Origin: Streptomyces sp. A0958
Lineage (GTDB): Bacteria; Actinomycetota; Actinomycetes; Streptomycetales; Streptomycetaceae
Assembly (NCBI RefSeq): GCF_004795035.1
Contig: NZ_SSBK01000001.1
Coordinates: 367,011 to 431,010 of the forward strand
Length of the DNA stretch: 64,000 bases
Direction: 5' to 3'
In this document: positions 1 to 17,265 of the stretch, piece after piece
Numbering within the stretch: position 1 is the first letter of the stretch
Layout of the letters: each line of letters opens with the position of its first letter
Made by a program: the position numbers and the translations under genes
Notes under the pieces: generated by a model
What the model saw: only the letters and a program-made list of their open reading frames with translations
The model's database searches: none
What the model was told of the DNA's origin: nothing

Positions 1-677
1 GGGAGCGCCTGTACGCCCCGCTCGAGGCCGTCCGTCTCGCCAAGGACACCGCCTCCACGAAGTTCGACGGCACCGTCGAGGTCGCCTTCCGCCTGGGTGT
101 CGACCCGCGCAAGGCCGACCAGATGGTCCGCGGCACCGTGAACCTCCCGCACGGCACCGGCAAGACCGCCCGGGTCCTGGTCTTCGCGACCGGTGACCGT
201 GCTGCGGCCGCGGAAGCCGCCGGAGCCGACATCGTCGGCTCCGACGAGCTCATCGACGAGGTGGCGAAGGGCCGTCTGGACTTCGACGCCGTCGTCGCGA
301 CCCCGGACCTCATGGGCAAGGTCGGCCGCCTCGGCCGCGTGCTCGGTCCGCGTGGTCTGATGCCGAACCCGAAGACCGGCACCGTCACCCCCGACGTCGT
401 GAAGGCTGTCAACGACATCAAGGGCGGCAAGATCGAGTTCCGCGTCGACAAGCACTCGAACCTGCACTTCATCATCGGCAAGGTCTCCTTCGACGAGACC
501 AAGCTGGTGGAGAACTACGCGGCGGCGCTGGAAGAGGTCCTCCGTCTGAAGCCGTCCGCCGCCAAGGGCCGCTACATCAAGAAGGCCGCGCTGGCGACCA
601 CGATGGGCCCCGGCATCCCGCTGGACTCCAACCGCACCCGTAACCTCCTCGTCGAGGAGGACCCGGCCGCCGTCTGA
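1..677 (+). CDS. rplA: 50S ribosomal protein L1, 5'-truncated by window edge
   Basis: Large-subunit protein L1, which binds 23S rRNA at the mobile L1 stalk and in many bacteria also represses its own L11-L1 operon. The reading frame is open from base 3 to the TGA at 675-677, so about 225 residues are present. The family is usually near 240, so only the extreme N-terminus is missing. The conserved block around [20 protein letters not shown] is intact. A GC-rich hairpin follows 45 bases after the stop. rplK presumably lies just upstream, outside the window. Confidence 0.96.
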   Translation, partial: ERLYAPLEAVRLAKDTASTKFDGTVEVAFRLGVDPRKADQMVRGTVNLPHGTGKTARVLVFATGDRAAAAEAAGADIVGSDELIDEVAKGRLDFDAVVATPDLMGKVGRLGRVLGPRGLMPNPKTGTVTPDVVKAVNDIKGGKIEFRVDKHSNLHFIIGKVSFDETKLVENYAAALEEVLRLKPSAAKGRYIKKAALATTMGPGIPLDSNRTRNLLVEEDPAAV

Positions 678-721
678 GCCCTCGCGCTCGTACGACCGTC
701 GCGTCACGTGTGACATGGGAC

Positions 722-752
722 GGGCCCCGCAACCTTTCGAGGTGCGGGGCTC
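722..752 (+). terminator. Hairpin after rplA
   Basis: Arms GCCCCGCA (724-731) and TGCGGGGC (743-750) form a perfect 8 bp stem with an 11-base loop. One wobble and one further pair extend it at the base. It sits between rplA and the lipoprotein gene and has only a weak T tail, as is usual in Streptomyces. Confidence 0.6.
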
Positions 753-835
753 GTCCTCATTCGTACGTGGACATGACTGTCGGTGCCCCGCTTCGGCGTG
801 GGTCACCGAGATTCGAACGAGGGGTGGAATCGCAG

Positions 836-1750
836 ATGGTGAGCAATACCGTACGGCGCGTGGGTCTGTCCGTGGCCGTGGTGGCGGCTCTTACGTCGGT
901 CGCGGCCTGCGGCGGATCGGACGACGGGGGCAAGGCCAAGAGCGGGAGCGGCGGCGACTCGGTGGCGAAGGCGAGCCCGATCGCCGCGCTGATCGCCGTG
1001 CAGAAGAAGACCGGCAACGCGCACTCGGCCAAGGTCGAGGGCACCACCACCATGGGCAGCGCGATGTCCATGAAGCAGTCCGGTGTCATGGACTGGTCCG
1101 ACGGCATCACCGGCACCATGCAGATCACGCAGACCGGCGGCGCCATGGCCGACACCATGGAGCAGCTCGGCAGCGACGGCACGATGGAGGCCCGTTACTT
1201 CAAGGACGGGTACGCGGTGGACATGGGCGAGGCCATGTCCCAGCAGACCGGCGGCAAGCGCTGGATCAGCTACAGCTACGACGACCTCGCCCAGATGGGC
1301 GGCGCCTCCGGGGCGGCGCTGAAGGAACAGATGGAGAACACCACCCCGGACCAGGGGGTGAAGTCGCTGCTGGCCTCCGGCGACGTGAAGAAGGTCGGCC
1401 AGGAGGACGTCCGGGGCGTCTCCGCCACGCACTACTCGGGCACGGTGGACGTCGCCGACCTGACTGCCAAGAACGCCGAGCTCGACGCCGACGAGCTGGC
1501 CGCCCTCAAGAAGCAGCTGGCCGACGCCGGGATCACCACGGAGACCGTGGACATCTGGGTCGACGGGAACGACCTGCTCGTGAAGAAGACCGAGCGCGGC
1601 CGGATGAAGACCGGCGAGCTGAACTCGACGGTGTTCTACAGCGACTACGGAACCAAGGTCTCGGTCGAGCGTCCGCCGGCCGCCCAGACCGTCGAGTTCA
1701 CCGAGCTGATGAAGCAGCAGCAGGGGGCCATCGGGGGAGCGGCTTCCTAA
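836..1750 (+). CDS. Secreted lipoprotein of the LppX/LprG-like type
   Basis: A 304-residue lipoprotein. The start at 836 is chosen because it puts a basic segment and hydrophobic stretch directly before a lipobox ending SVAAC, with the acylated Cys about 24 residues in. Upstream in-frame ATG codons would bury this signal. After the Cys comes a Gly/Ser-rich spacer, then a domain rich in Met, Thr and Asp. The segment VRGVSATHYSGTVDVADL and the final TVDIWVDGNDLLVKKTE resemble the LppX/LprG beta-sheet fold seen in actinobacterial lipoproteins. The precise ligand is unknown. It is monocistronic between rplA and rplJ, a position where streptomycetes commonly keep such a gene. Confidence 0.8.
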   Translation: MVSNTVRRVGLSVAVVAALTSVAACGGSDDGGKAKSGSGGDSVAKASPIAALIAVQKKTGNAHSAKVEGTTTMGSAMSMKQSGVMDWSDGITGTMQITQTGGAMADTMEQLGSDGTMEARYFKDGYAVDMGEAMSQQTGGKRWISYSYDDLAQMGGASGAALKEQMENTTPDQGVKSLLASGDVKKVGQEDVRGVSATHYSGTVDVADLTAKNAELDADELAALKKQLADAGITTETVDIWVDGNDLLVKKTERGRMKTGELNSTVFYSDYGTKVSVERPPAAQTVEFTELMKQQQGAIGGAAS

Positions 1751-1801
1751 CCGGATTCCGGCGAGTTCAAACCCCCCGGGCCCACCCGAAGTGGGACGGA
1801 T

Positions 1802-1831
1802 TTGCTCGGCGCGACCCCGGTCGCGTAGTCT
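1802..1831 (+). promoter_or_regulatory. Candidate rplJL promoter
   Basis: TTGCTC (1802-1807) and TAGTCT (1826-1831) are separated by 18 bases, a reasonable match to the vegetative HrdB-type promoter. It lies just upstream of the L10 leader. Confidence 0.5.
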
Positions 1832-1839
1832 TTCGCAGA

Positions 1840-2040
1840 AGCCAAAGACCGCTGGTCGTTGTCTTGAATCCGTGACGGGTTCGAGCAACCGAAGGCTCCG
1901 TTGATGCGGACGACCTGCGCAGGTGACTGTGGATAGCTCCCGGACTTCGTTCCGGTCGAGCTACGCCCTGGCGCCTGCGCCGGGGCGTTTCGTCTTTCCG
2001 GGCCTTTTGAGCGGTCCTCATCACCCGGAAGGAGGCCGAC
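1840..2040 (+). ncRNA. Ribosomal protein L10-type mRNA leader
   Basis: The 5' untranslated region of rplJ. A hairpin at 1934-1963 (TAGCTC/GAGCTA outer stem, CCGGA/TCCGG inner stem) is followed at once by a 10 bp GC-rich hairpin at 1964-1987 (one wobble) and then a T-rich run, which looks like an attenuator. In many bacteria L10(L12)4 binds this leader to repress rplJL. The assignment rests on position and fold, not on an alignment. Confidence 0.62.
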
Positions 2041-2044
2041 GCTC

Positions 2045-2602
2045 ATGGCAAGGCCCGACAAGGCTGCAGCGGTAGCCGAGCTCGCGGACCAGTTCCGCAG
2101 CTCGAGCGCCGCCGTGCTGACCGAGTACCGGGGTCTCACCGTGGCACAGCTCAAGCAGCTGCGCCGTTCGCTCGGTGAGAACGCCCAGTACGCCGTGGTG
2201 AAGAACACGCTGACCAAGATTGCGGCCAACGAGGCCGGGATCGACACGCTGGACGACCTGTTCGCAGGCCCGACGGCGGTTGCCTTCGTCACCGGTGACC
2301 CGGTGGAGTCGGCGAAGGGTCTTCGTGACTTCGCCAAGGACAACCCCAACCTCATCATCAAGGGCGGTGTCCTTGACGGTAAGGCGCTGTCCGCCGATGA
2401 GATCAAGCAGCTCGCGGACCTCGAGTCCCGCGAGGTTCTGCTCGCCAAGCTGGCCGGTGCCATGAAGGGCAAGCAGACTCAGGCTGCGCAGCTCTTCCAG
2501 GCGCTGCCGTCGAAGTTCGTCCGCACCGCGGAAGCGCTTCGCGTCAAGCTCGAGGAGCAGGGCGGTGCCGGTACGCCGGCTCCCGCCGAGGCCGCCGAGT
2601 AA
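2045..2602 (+). CDS. rplJ: 50S ribosomal protein L10
   Basis: L10 forms the base of the ribosomal stalk and carries L7/L12 dimers on its C-terminal helix. The product is 185 residues, starting [17 protein letters not shown], with the usual [18 protein letters not shown] segment near residue 26. A strong Shine-Dalgarno (GGAAGGAGG) sits at 2028-2036. It is followed 84 bases later by rplL, the partner protein. An L10 leader upstream suggests autogenous control. Confidence 0.98.
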   Translation: MARPDKAAAVAELADQFRSSSAAVLTEYRGLTVAQLKQLRRSLGENAQYAVVKNTLTKIAANEAGIDTLDDLFAGPTAVAFVTGDPVESAKGLRDFAKDNPNLIIKGGVLDGKALSADEIKQLADLESREVLLAKLAGAMKGKQTQAAQLFQALPSKFVRTAEALRVKLEEQGGAGTPAPAEAAE

Positions 2603-2686
2603 TTTCGCTCAGCGGTCCAGCGGGCCCCACGTACGCCCGCCGACATATACATCCGGCACCTGCCGAATAGTGGAAGGACGCCTGTC

Positions 2687-3070
2687 ATGGCGAAGCTCAG
2701 CCAGGAAGACCTGCTCGCCCAGTTCGAGGAGCTCACCCTCATCGAGCTCTCCGAGTTCGTGAAGGCCTTCGAGGAGAAGTTCGACGTCACCGCCGCCGCG
2801 GCCGTCGCCGTCGCGGGCCCGGCCCAGGGTGGCCCGGCTGCCCCGGCCGAGGAGGAGAAGGACGAGTTCGACGTCATCCTCACCGCCGCCGGTGACAAGA
2901 AGATCCAGGTCATCAAGGTCGTGCGCGAGCTCACCTCGCTCGGCCTGAAGGAGGCCAAGGACCTCGTCGACGGCGCCCCGAAGCCCGTCGTCGAGAAGGT
3001 CGCGAAGGAGGCCGCCGAGAAGGCTGCCGAGTCCCTCAAGGCCGCCGGCGCCTCCGTCGAGGTCAAGTGA
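2687..3070 (+). CDS. rplL: 50S ribosomal protein L7/L12
   Basis: The multimeric acidic stalk protein that recruits translational GTPases. It has 127 residues: an N-terminal dimerisation helix pair (residues 1-33), an Ala/Pro-rich hinge (about 34-55), and the globular domain with [20 protein letters not shown]. Length and composition are standard. The Shine-Dalgarno is GGAAGGA. A long perfect hairpin 58 bases after the stop ends the rplJL unit. Confidence 0.98.
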   Translation: MAKLSQEDLLAQFEELTLIELSEFVKAFEEKFDVTAAAAVAVAGPAQGGPAAPAEEEKDEFDVILTAAGDKKIQVIKVVRELTSLGLKEAKDLVDGAPKPVVEKVAKEAAEKAAESLKAAGASVEVK

Positions 3071-3128
3071 CCCTGCGAGTCCTCTGACTCCTCAGGACCG
3101 CCGTGCCGCGAGGCGCGGTGTCACATCG

Positions 3129-3164
3129 CGAAAGGCGATCACCCTTACGGGTGATCGCCTTTCG
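3129..3164 (+). terminator. rplJL terminator
   Basis: A perfect 16 bp inverted repeat (3129-3144 and 3149-3164) with a TTAC loop, 58 bases past rplL. It is one of the strongest hairpins in the window and separates rplJL from rpoBC. Confidence 0.9.
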
Positions 3165-3477
3165 GCGTATCCGTGGCGGGTGCCTTGCCCTTCCCGCGTT
3201 GACGAGTATGGTGATCTTTCGCCGTGCGCCTCTCGTGGGGTACGCGACCGTCGTCCGAGGGGCGGCGTCCGCGGGCCTCTGGGGCCGGCCGGGCCGAGGG
3301 GGCCTTGACGAACCGCACGAGGCGCGCAATTCTCAAGGCGCGTCGCCGAATCGATCCGAATCCGAGGCATGGATCGATGGTGAAGCGGGCAGTAAAGAAG
3401 AGCGCACCTCGCGCAGGGCTAGACATAGGTGTTGAGAACAGCTGTTGAGAGCAACGTGGGTCTCTGAAAACCCCGAC

Positions 3478-3506
3478 TGGACATCAGTGTGGCACTTGGC
3501 TACACT
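3478..3506 (+). promoter_or_regulatory. rpoBC promoter
   Basis: TGGACA (3478-3483), a 17-base spacer and TACACT (3501-3506) form a near-consensus vegetative promoter. The implied transcript start near 3513 leaves a leader of about 155 bases before rpoB. It also rules out in-frame start codons upstream of 3513. The rest of 3165-3477 shows no gene; its short open frames have no ribosome site or recognisable product. Confidence 0.7.
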
Positions 3507-3668
3507 GACCCTTTGCGCTGCCTGTTAGCTGCCTCCTGCCCGTCACCAGGGGCATACCCATCTTGTGCACCGTGGACCAGAACATCCCTTACCTGGGATA
3601 TCTGTCCACCTGTCCAGTTTGGGACCGGTACGCGCGTAGTGAGTCCGAGCCCTCGGAAGGACCCCCTC

Positions 3669-6600
3669 TTGGCCGCCTCGCGCAACGCCTCGACCGCGAA
3701 TACGAACAACGGCGCCAGCACCGCCCCGCTGCGCATCTCTTTTGCAAAGATCAAGGAGCCCCTCGAGGTTCCGAACCTCCTCGCGCTGCAGACCGAGAGC
3801 TTTGACTGGCTCCTCGGCAACGCCGCCTGGAAGGCTCGCGTCGAGGCTGCTCTGGACAGTGGACAAGACGTCCCCACCAAGTCCGGCCTGGAGGAGATCT
3901 TCGAGGAGATCTCGCCGATCGAGGACTTCTCCGGGTCGATGTCGCTTACGTTCCGCGACCACCGCTTCGAGCCCCCGAAGAACTCGATCGACGAGTGCAA
4001 GGAGCGCGACTTCACGTTCGCCGCCCCGCTCTTCGTCACGGCCGAGTTCACCAACAACGAGACCGGCGAGATCAAGTCCCAGACGGTCTTCATGGGCGAC
4101 TTCCCGCTCATGACCAACAAGGGCACCTTCGTCATCAACGGCACCGAGCGTGTCGTCGTGTCGCAGCTGGTCCGCTCGCCGGGTGTCTACTTCGACTCGT
4201 CGATCGACAAGACGTCCGACAAGGACATCTTCTCCGCCAAGATCATCCCGTCCCGGGGTGCCTGGCTGGAGATGGAGATCGACAAGCGCGACATGGTCGG
4301 TGTCCGCATCGACCGCAAGCGCAAGCAGTCCGTCACCGTCCTCCTGAAGGCTCTCGGCTGGAGCACCGAGCAGATCCTCGAGGAGTTCGGCGAGTACGAG
4401 TCCATGCGCGCCACCCTGGAGAAGGACCACACCCAGGGCCAGGACGACGCACTGCTCGACATCTACCGCAAGCTCCGCCCGGGCGAGCCGCCCACCCGCG
4501 AGGCCGCTCAGACGCTGCTCGAGAACCTCTACTTCAACCCGAAGCGCTACGACCTCGCGAAGGTCGGCCGCTACAAGGTGAACAAGAAGCTCGGCGCCGA
4601 CGAGCCGCTGGACGCCGGCGTGCTCACCACCGACGACGTCATCGCGACCATCAAGTACCTGGTCAAGCTGCACGCCGGTGAGACCGAGACGGTGGGCGAG
4701 TCCGGCCGTTCGATCGTCGTCGAGACCGACGACATCGACCACTTCGGCAACCGCCGTCTGCGCAACGTCGGCGAGCTCATCCAGAACCAGGTCCGTACGG
4801 GTCTGGCCCGCATGGAGCGCGTCGTGCGCGAGCGCATGACGACCCAGGACGTCGAGGCGATCACGCCGCAGACCCTGATCAACATCCGGCCGGTCGTCGC
4901 CTCCATCAAGGAGTTCTTCGGCACCAGCCAGCTGTCGCAGTTCATGGACCAGAACAACCCGCTGTCGGGTCTCACCCACAAGCGTCGCCTGTCGGCGCTC
5001 GGCCCGGGTGGTCTCTCCCGTGAGCGGGCCGGCTTCGAGGTCCGTGACGTGCACCCGTCCCACTACGGACGCATGTGCCCGATCGAGACCCCCGAAGGCC
5101 CGAACATCGGTCTGATCGGTTCGCTCGCCTCGTACGGCCGCGTCAACGCGTTCGGCTTCATCGAGACGCCGTACCGCAAGGTCGTCGACGGCCAGGTCAC
5201 CGACGAGGTCGACTACATCACGGCCGACGAGGAAGACCGTTTCGTCATCGCCCAGGCGAACGCGACGCTCTCCGACGAGCTGCGCTTCACCGAGCCCCGC
5301 GTCCTGGTCCGCCGTCGTGGCGGAGAGGTCGACTACGTGCCCGGCGCCGAGGTCGACTACATGGACGTCTCGCCGCGCCAGATGGTGTCCGTCGCCACCG
5401 CGATGATCCCGTTCCTGGAGCACGACGACGCCAACCGTGCCCTCATGGGCGCGAACATGATGCGCCAGGCCGTGCCCCTCATCAAGTCGGAGGCCCCGCT
5501 CGTGGGCACCGGCATGGAGTACCGCTGCGCCACCGACGCCGGTGACGTGCTGAAGGCCGAGAAGGACGGTGTGGTCCAGGAGGTCTCCGCGGACTACATC
5601 ACCGTGACCAACGACGACGGCACGTACACCACGTACCGCATCGCCAAGTTCATGCGCTCCAACCAGGGCACCTCGGTCAACCAGAAGGTCGTCGTCTCCG
5701 AGGGCGACCGGGTCATCGAGGGCCAGGTGCTCGCCGACGGTCCGGCCACCGAGAACGGTGAGATGGCGCTCGGCAAGAACCTGCTCGTGGCGTTCATGCC
5801 GTGGGAGGGTCACAACTACGAGGACGCGATCATCCTGTCGCAGCGCCTCGTGCAGGACGACGTCCTCTCCTCGATCCACATCGAGGAGCACGAGGTCGAC
5901 GCCCGTGACACCAAGCTCGGCCCCGAGGAGATCACCCGGGACATCCCGAACGTCTCCGAGGAGGTCCTCGCGGACCTCGACGAGCGCGGCATCATCCGTA
6001 TCGGTGCCGAGGTCGTCGCCGGCGACATCCTCGTCGGCAAGGTCACGCCCAAGGGTGAGACCGAGCTGACCCCCGAGGAGCGCCTGCTCCGCGCGATCTT
6101 CGGTGAGAAGGCGCGCGAGGTGCGCGACACCTCGCTGAAGGTGCCGCACGGTGAGATCGGCAAGGTCATCGGCGTCCGCGTCTTCGACCGCGAAGAAGGC
6201 GACGAGCTGCCGCCGGGTGTGAACCAGCTGGTCCGCGTCTACGTCGCGCAGAAGCGCAAGATCACCGACGGTGACAAGCTCGCCGGCCGTCACGGCAACA
6301 AGGGCGTCATCTCGAAGATCCTCCCGATCGAGGACATGCCGTTCCTGGAGGACGGCACCCCGGTCGACATCATCCTCAACCCGCTGGGTGTCCCGTCCCG
6401 AATGAACCCGGGACAGGTCCTGGAGATCCACCTCGGCTGGCTCGCCAGCCGCGGCTGGGACGTCTCCGGCCTCGGTGACGAGTGGGCCAAGCGCCTGCAG
6501 GCCATCGGCGCCGACCAGGTCGCCCCCGGCACCAACGTCGCCACGCCCGTCTTCGACGGTGCGCGCGAGGACGAGATCTCCGGTCTCTTCGATGCCACGA

Positions 6601-7154
6601 TCCCCAACCGCGACGGCGACCGCCTGGTGCAGCCCTCCGGCAAGGCCAAGCTGTTCGACGGCCGCTCCGGCGAGCCGTTCCCGGACCCGGTCTCGGTCGG
6701 GTTCATGTACATCCTCAAGCTGCACCACCTGGTCGACGACAAGCTCCACGCCCGCTCGACCGGCCCGTACTCCATGATCACGCAGCAGCCGCTGGGTGGT
6801 AAGGCGCAGTTCGGTGGGCAGCGATTCGGCGAGATGGAGGTGTGGGCCCTTGAGGCTTACGGCGCCGCATACGCCCTCCAGGAACTGCTGACGATCAAGT
6901 CCGACGACGTCACCGGCCGCGTGAAGGTCTACGAGGCGATCGTCAAGGGCGAGAACATCCCCGAGCCGGGCATTCCCGAGTCCTTCAAGGTGCTCATCAA
7001 GGAAATGCAGTCGCTCTGCCTCAACGTGGAGGTGCTGTCCTCGGACGGCATGTCCATCGAGATGCGCGACACGGACGAGGACGTCTTCCGCGCGGCGGAG
7101 GAGCTCGGTATCGACCTGTCCCGGCGCGAGCCGAGCAGCGTCGAAGAGGTCTGA
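3669..7154 (+). CDS. rpoB: RNA polymerase beta subunit
   Basis: Beta subunit of RNA polymerase, 1161 residues. The frame is open further upstream, but the promoter at 3478-3506 and the Shine-Dalgarno GGAAGGA at 3655-3661 place the start at the rare codon TTG 3669. This gives the streptomycete N-terminus [14 protein letters not shown]. The rifampicin pocket spans about residues 418-445 ([13 protein letters not shown] through [12 protein letters not shown]). S433, H437 and R440 are all wild type. The RHGNKGVIS catalytic-region motif and the C-terminal [20 protein letters not shown] block are intact. rpoC follows after 129 bases. Confidence 0.98.
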   Translation: MAASRNASTANTNNGASTAPLRISFAKIKEPLEVPNLLALQTESFDWLLGNAAWKARVEAALDSGQDVPTKSGLEEIFEEISPIEDFSGSMSLTFRDHRFEPPKNSIDECKERDFTFAAPLFVTAEFTNNETGEIKSQTVFMGDFPLMTNKGTFVINGTERVVVSQLVRSPGVYFDSSIDKTSDKDIFSAKIIPSRGAWLEMEIDKRDMVGVRIDRKRKQSVTVLLKALGWSTEQILEEFGEYESMRATLEKDHTQGQDDALLDIYRKLRPGEPPTREAAQTLLENLYFNPKRYDLAKVGRYKVNKKLGADEPLDAGVLTTDDVIATIKYLVKLHAGETETVGESGRSIVVETDDIDHFGNRRLRNVGELIQNQVRTGLARMERVVRERMTTQDVEAITPQTLINIRPVVASIKEFFGTSQLSQFMDQNNPLSGLTHKRRLSALGPGGLSRERAGFEVRDVHPSHYGRMCPIETPEGPNIGLIGSLASYGRVNAFGFIETPYRKVVDGQVTDEVDYITADEEDRFVIAQANATLSDELRFTEPRVLVRRRGGEVDYVPGAEVDYMDVSPRQMVSVATAMIPFLEHDDANRALMGANMMRQAVPLIKSEAPLVGTGMEYRCATDAGDVLKAEKDGVVQEVSADYITVTNDDGTYTTYRIAKFMRSNQGTSVNQKVVVSEGDRVIEGQVLADGPATENGEMALGKNLLVAFMPWEGHNYEDAIILSQRLVQDDVLSSIHIEEHEVDARDTKLGPEEITRDIPNVSEEVLADLDERGIIRIGAEVVAGDILVGKVTPKGETELTPEERLLRAIFGEKAREVRDTSLKVPHGEIGKVIGVRVFDREEGDELPPGVNQLVRVYVAQKRKITDGDKLAGRHGNKGVISKILPIEDMPFLEDGTPVDIILNPLGVPSRMNPGQVLEIHLGWLASRGWDVSGLGDEWAKRLQAIGADQVAPGTNVATPVFDGAREDEISGLFDATIPNRDGDRLVQPSGKAKLFDGRSGEPFPDPVSVGFMYILKLHHLVDDKLHARSTGPYSMITQQPLGGKAQFGGQRFGEMEVWALEAYGAAYALQELLTIKSDDVTGRVKVYEAIVKGENIPEPGIPESFKVLIKEMQSLCLNVEVLSSDGMSIEMRDTDEDVFRAAEELGIDLSRREPSSVEEV

Positions 7155-7161
7155 CGGGTTG

Positions 7162-7190
7162 GCCGGCCGGATCTCCGTGATCCGGCCGGC
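7162..7190 (+). other. rpoB-rpoC intergenic hairpin
   Basis: Perfect 12 bp inverted repeat (7162-7173 and 7179-7190), loop TCCGT, eight bases after the rpoB stop. rpoC has no clear promoter of its own in the 129-base gap. The hairpin may therefore be a processing or 3'-stabilising element or a partial attenuator rather than a full terminator. Confidence 0.65.
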
Positions 7191-7283
7191 TCTCCCCGGA
7201 CCCGTTCAGACCATTGCTGAAGTGCCCCGATTTCTCGCGTGACGCGAGGGGGCTCGAACCCCCGAAAGAGGGATTGACGACAA

Positions 7284-11183
<3,900 letters not shown>

Positions 11184-11201
11184 GCGAGTCGCTTGATACG
11201 A

Positions 11202-11243
11202 CCGGAGGGCGGTCATCCCGTACGCGGGGTGGCCGCCCTCCGG
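11202..11243 (+). terminator. rpoBC terminator
   Basis: Arms 11202-11219 and 11226-11243 pair over 18 positions with two G-U wobbles and a six-base loop, 18 bases after rpoC. Confidence 0.88.
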
Positions 11244-11417
11244 CGTGCGATGCGTCACACCGGTTCGGGTAGGGTGGCAGTGGCTCCGGGGGCCCGAGGG
11301 TGCGCTGCGGGGCCCGTACGGGCCCCTGCGGGCGTCCACGCGGGGCCGTGCGGCATCCGTACGGGTCGGGACAAGCCGGGCGGGCGGGCCGGCGGGCCGG
11401 GGTGGACGGCATTTGTT

Positions 11418-11446
11418 TTGACCGGAGTCCGTGAGGTAGGTACGCT
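11418..11446 (+). promoter_or_regulatory. str operon (rpsL) promoter
   Basis: TTGACC (11418-11423), 17-base spacer, TACGCT (11441-11446). It lies about 190 bases before rpsL, so the transcript carries a long leader. The interval 11244-11417 is GC-rich with no supported gene. Confidence 0.68.
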
Positions 11447-11566
11447 CAGACCTTGTGCCTGGGGTGTGCCTGGGCTCGTGTGCGTGTCCTCAACCGCACG
11501 GCGAGCCTGTCTTTGGCCACCGTGATCCGTGCTCTTCGTGCCCTCGCGGCAGAAGCTTGCTGGATT

Positions 11567-11591
11567 CGACACACCCGACCGCGTGGGTCGG
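11567..11591 (+). promoter_or_regulatory. Leader hairpin block shared with rpsJ leader
   Basis: This 25-base block is 24/25 identical to 25421-25445 in the rpsJ leader. It contains the hairpin CCGACC-GCGTG-GGTCGG. It ends 49 bases before the rpsL start, downstream of the promoter, so it is transcribed. Confidence 0.7.
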
Positions 11592-11640
11592 TGACGTTCC
11601 AGGTTAGTTTCACCGACGGCACACAGAAACCGGAGAAGTA

Positions 11641-12012
11641 GTGCCTACGATCCAGCAGCTGGTCCGGAAGGGCCGGCAGGACAAGGTCGAGAAGAACAAG
11701 ACGCCCGCACTGGACGGTTCGCCCCAGCGCCGCGGCGTCTGCACGCGTGTGTTCACGACCACCCCGAAGAAGCCGAACTCCGCCCTCCGGAAGGTCGCGC
11801 GTGTGCGTCTGACCTCGGGCATCGAGGTCACGGCCTACATCCCGGGTGAGGGACACAACCTGCAGGAGCACTCCATCGTGCTCGTGCGTGGTGGCCGTGT
11901 GAAGGACCTGCCGGGTGTTCGTTACAAGATCATCCGCGGCTCGCTCGACACCCAGGGTGTCAAGAACCGCAAGCAGGCCCGCAGCCGCTACGGCGCCAAG
12001 AAGGAGAAGTAA
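11641..12012 (+). CDS. rpsL: 30S ribosomal protein S12
   Basis: S12 lies at the decoding centre of the 30S subunit and controls proofreading. It has 123 residues and a GTG start preceded by CGGAGAAG. The streptomycin-determining lysines K43 (in [10 protein letters not shown]) and K88 (in [12 protein letters not shown]) are both present, so the allele looks streptomycin-sensitive. First gene of the str operon, two bases before rpsG. Confidence 0.98.
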   Translation: MPTIQQLVRKGRQDKVEKNKTPALDGSPQRRGVCTRVFTTTPKKPNSALRKVARVRLTSGIEVTAYIPGEGHNLQEHSIVLVRGGRVKDLPGVRYKIIRGSLDTQGVKNRKQARSRYGAKKEK

Positions 12013-12014
12013 GA

Positions 12015-12485
12015 ATGCCTCGTAAGGGCCCCGCCCCGAAGCGCCCGGTCATCATCGACCCGGTCTACAACTCTCCTCTTGTCACGTCGCTGATCAACAA
12101 GATCCTGCTCGACGGCAAGCGTTCCACCGCCGAGCGGATCGTGTACGGCGCCATGGAGGGTCTTCGCGAGAAGACCGGCGCCGACCCGGTCATCACGCTG
12201 AAGCGCGCGCTGGAGAACGTCAAGCCCTCGCTCGAGGTCAAGTCCCGCCGTGTCGGTGGCGCCACCTACCAGGTGCCGATCGAGGTCAAGCCCGGTCGCG
12301 CCGCCACCCTCGCGCTGCGCTGGGTCGTCGGCTACTCCCGCGCCCGCCGCGAGAAGACGATGACCGAGCGGCTCATGAACGAGCTGCTCGACGCCTCGAA
12401 CGGTCTTGGCGCTGCCGTCAAGAAGCGTGAGGACACCCACAAGATGGCCGAATCCAACAAGGCCTTCGCGCACTACCGCTGGTAG
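12015..12485 (+). CDS. rpsG: 30S ribosomal protein S7
   Basis: Primary 16S rRNA-binding protein that nucleates the 30S head. It has 156 residues and starts [20 protein letters not shown]. The conserved [11 protein letters not shown] and [12 protein letters not shown] segments are present. It follows rpsL by two bases, indicating translational coupling, and precedes fusA by 38 bases. Confidence 0.98.
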   Translation: MPRKGPAPKRPVIIDPVYNSPLVTSLINKILLDGKRSTAERIVYGAMEGLREKTGADPVITLKRALENVKPSLEVKSRRVGGATYQVPIEVKPGRAATLALRWVVGYSRARREKTMTERLMNELLDASNGLGAAVKKREDTHKMAESNKAFAHYRW

Positions 12486-12523
12486 TCGCTACCCCCATCG
12501 AGACCGAGAGAAGACTGAGCCTT

Positions 12524-14653
<2,130 letters not shown>

Positions 14654-14814
14654 CTCTCCCGAGCTCACGCTTTAGGCTTGTCACCGGAGCCTCGCGGGGC
14701 ATTCGTCGCAGAACGCAGGTTTCGCGGAGAATGCCCCCGGGGGCCGGCATCCCAGCAAAGATCACCTGGCGCCGATGAAGCAAGGCGTACAGAACCACTC
14801 CACAGGAGGACCCA

Positions 14815-16008
<1,194 letters not shown>

Positions 16009-16050
16009 TCACTTGTTCGTCTGACCTGGTTGCTCCGCACAGAGCACCAA

Positions 16051-16094
16051 GAAGGGCCCCGTCCCACCGTTCACGCGGTGGGGCGGGGCCCTTC
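16051..16094 (+). terminator. str operon terminator
   Basis: Arms 16051-16069 and 16076-16094 pair over 19 positions with one wobble and a six-base loop, 42 bases past tuf. Confidence 0.92.
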
Positions 16095-16268
16095 GGTGTT
16101 GCTGGGGGCTCCCGCGGCCCTCCCGCCGGACTCCCGCGACGGCCGCCGCCGGGCCCGAGCGGTGCGCCACCGGCCTCGTACAGCGGCGAAGGCGGCCAGG
16201 GCGGCGAGTGCCGCTGCCGGGAACCCGGCGGTGCCGGTGACGGCTGCGCGCCGGGGCGTTGTCTGGGG

Positions 16269-17127
16269 TCAGGCGGCTCTGTACGGCTCCGCCTCGCGGC
16301 AGTCGCGGCAGTGTCCGGGCTCCGGCGCCCGGAAGACGCGTTCGCAGAGGTCGCAGTCCTGGAGTGGGACGACCTCGGGGCCTGGTTCTGCCGCCTCCGG
16401 GAGTGGGGGGCGGCAGAAGTGCGGTCAGGCGGTTGCGGAGGAATGCCGCCGGGCGTCTGACCAGGGCCGGGAGGTCGCTGGTCAGGGCGTGCTGGATGGT
16501 CGCGGGGTGTACGGCGCGATCGAGCCAGGCGGCGACCGCCGGGGCGAGTTCGCTGATGTCCCTCGCGGAGAGCGTGAGTTGGGGCGCGTGGCGGCGGAGC
16601 CCGGCGAGGAGCGTGGTGGCCGCGGGGTGCCGTTGCTCGGTAGGGGGTTGCTTCTTCCTCGGGGCGGGCGAGGGTACGGGGGCGGGTGTCTGCCGGGAGG
16701 GTGCGGGCGCGGGTTTCTGGGGGTGCTGCCGAGCGGGCGCGGGCGCCGTGGCGGTCGGCTGGTTGTACGAGGTCGTGCGGGTGACCACACGGCCGTCCGG
16801 GAGGCGCACGCGGCTGCGGTGCAGGTAGCCGGTGGCCTCCAGCTCCTTCAGCGCGGCGGCGATACGGGCCTCGCTCTCCGGGAAGCGGGCGGCGAGGACC
16901 TTGATGCCGACCCTGGCCCCGGCGGGCAGCGACTGGATGTGCGCGGCGAGCCCGATCGCGGTGAGCGAGAGGTCCGCGTGCTGGGCGAGGTGGTTGCCGA
17001 TGACCGTGAAGCCGGAGATGTGGCGGACGTTGACGTGGATGACGCCGGAGGTCGGCGTGACGTCGGGGTGGGGCCCGGGGGAGCCGGACGGGGCGCGCGG
17101 GGGCGCGATAACCTGCGGGGTAGCCAT
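16269..17127 (-). pseudogene. HTH domain protein, frameshifted at a C6/G6 tract
   Basis: Starting at ATG 17127 (MATPQVIAPP), the frame encodes a winged-helix domain of about 90 residues (HVNVRHISGFTVIGNHLAQH; ARFPESEARIAAALKELEAT). A Pro/Ala-rich linker and a second helical region follow (LSARDISELAPAVAAWLDRA). At the six-G run 16405-16410 (plus strand) the frame shifts into a Pro/Arg-rich tail that runs through the tuf terminator. Dropping one base restores a tail with PLPEAAEPGPEVVPLQ, then CDLC and HCRDC, ending at TGA 16269-16271. The tail looks like a zinc-binding knuckle. Either the gene is inactivated, slips during expression, or the run is a sequencing error. The intact family is a common streptomycete HTH protein of unknown target. 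Confidence 0.72.
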
Positions 17128-17265
17128 CAGGAAGCTGCTTTCTTCCTCGTTGGTCAGGCCCTCGGTCGAGATTGGCGTCTCGCCGGGGGCCGTCTCATGT
17201 TCTGGGCTTGTCGCGGCGAGCATATGCCAGGCAACCCGTGCCGAATCCAGCTCAGTTGGCCTAGT

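Noticed and set aside
803..1888. Long antisense frames over the lipoprotein gene and similar frames over rpoB, rpoC, fusA and the RHS gene
   Set aside because: High-GC codon bias creates long open shadow frames; their products are low-complexity Arg/Val/Asp-rich with no ribosome sites or family motifs.
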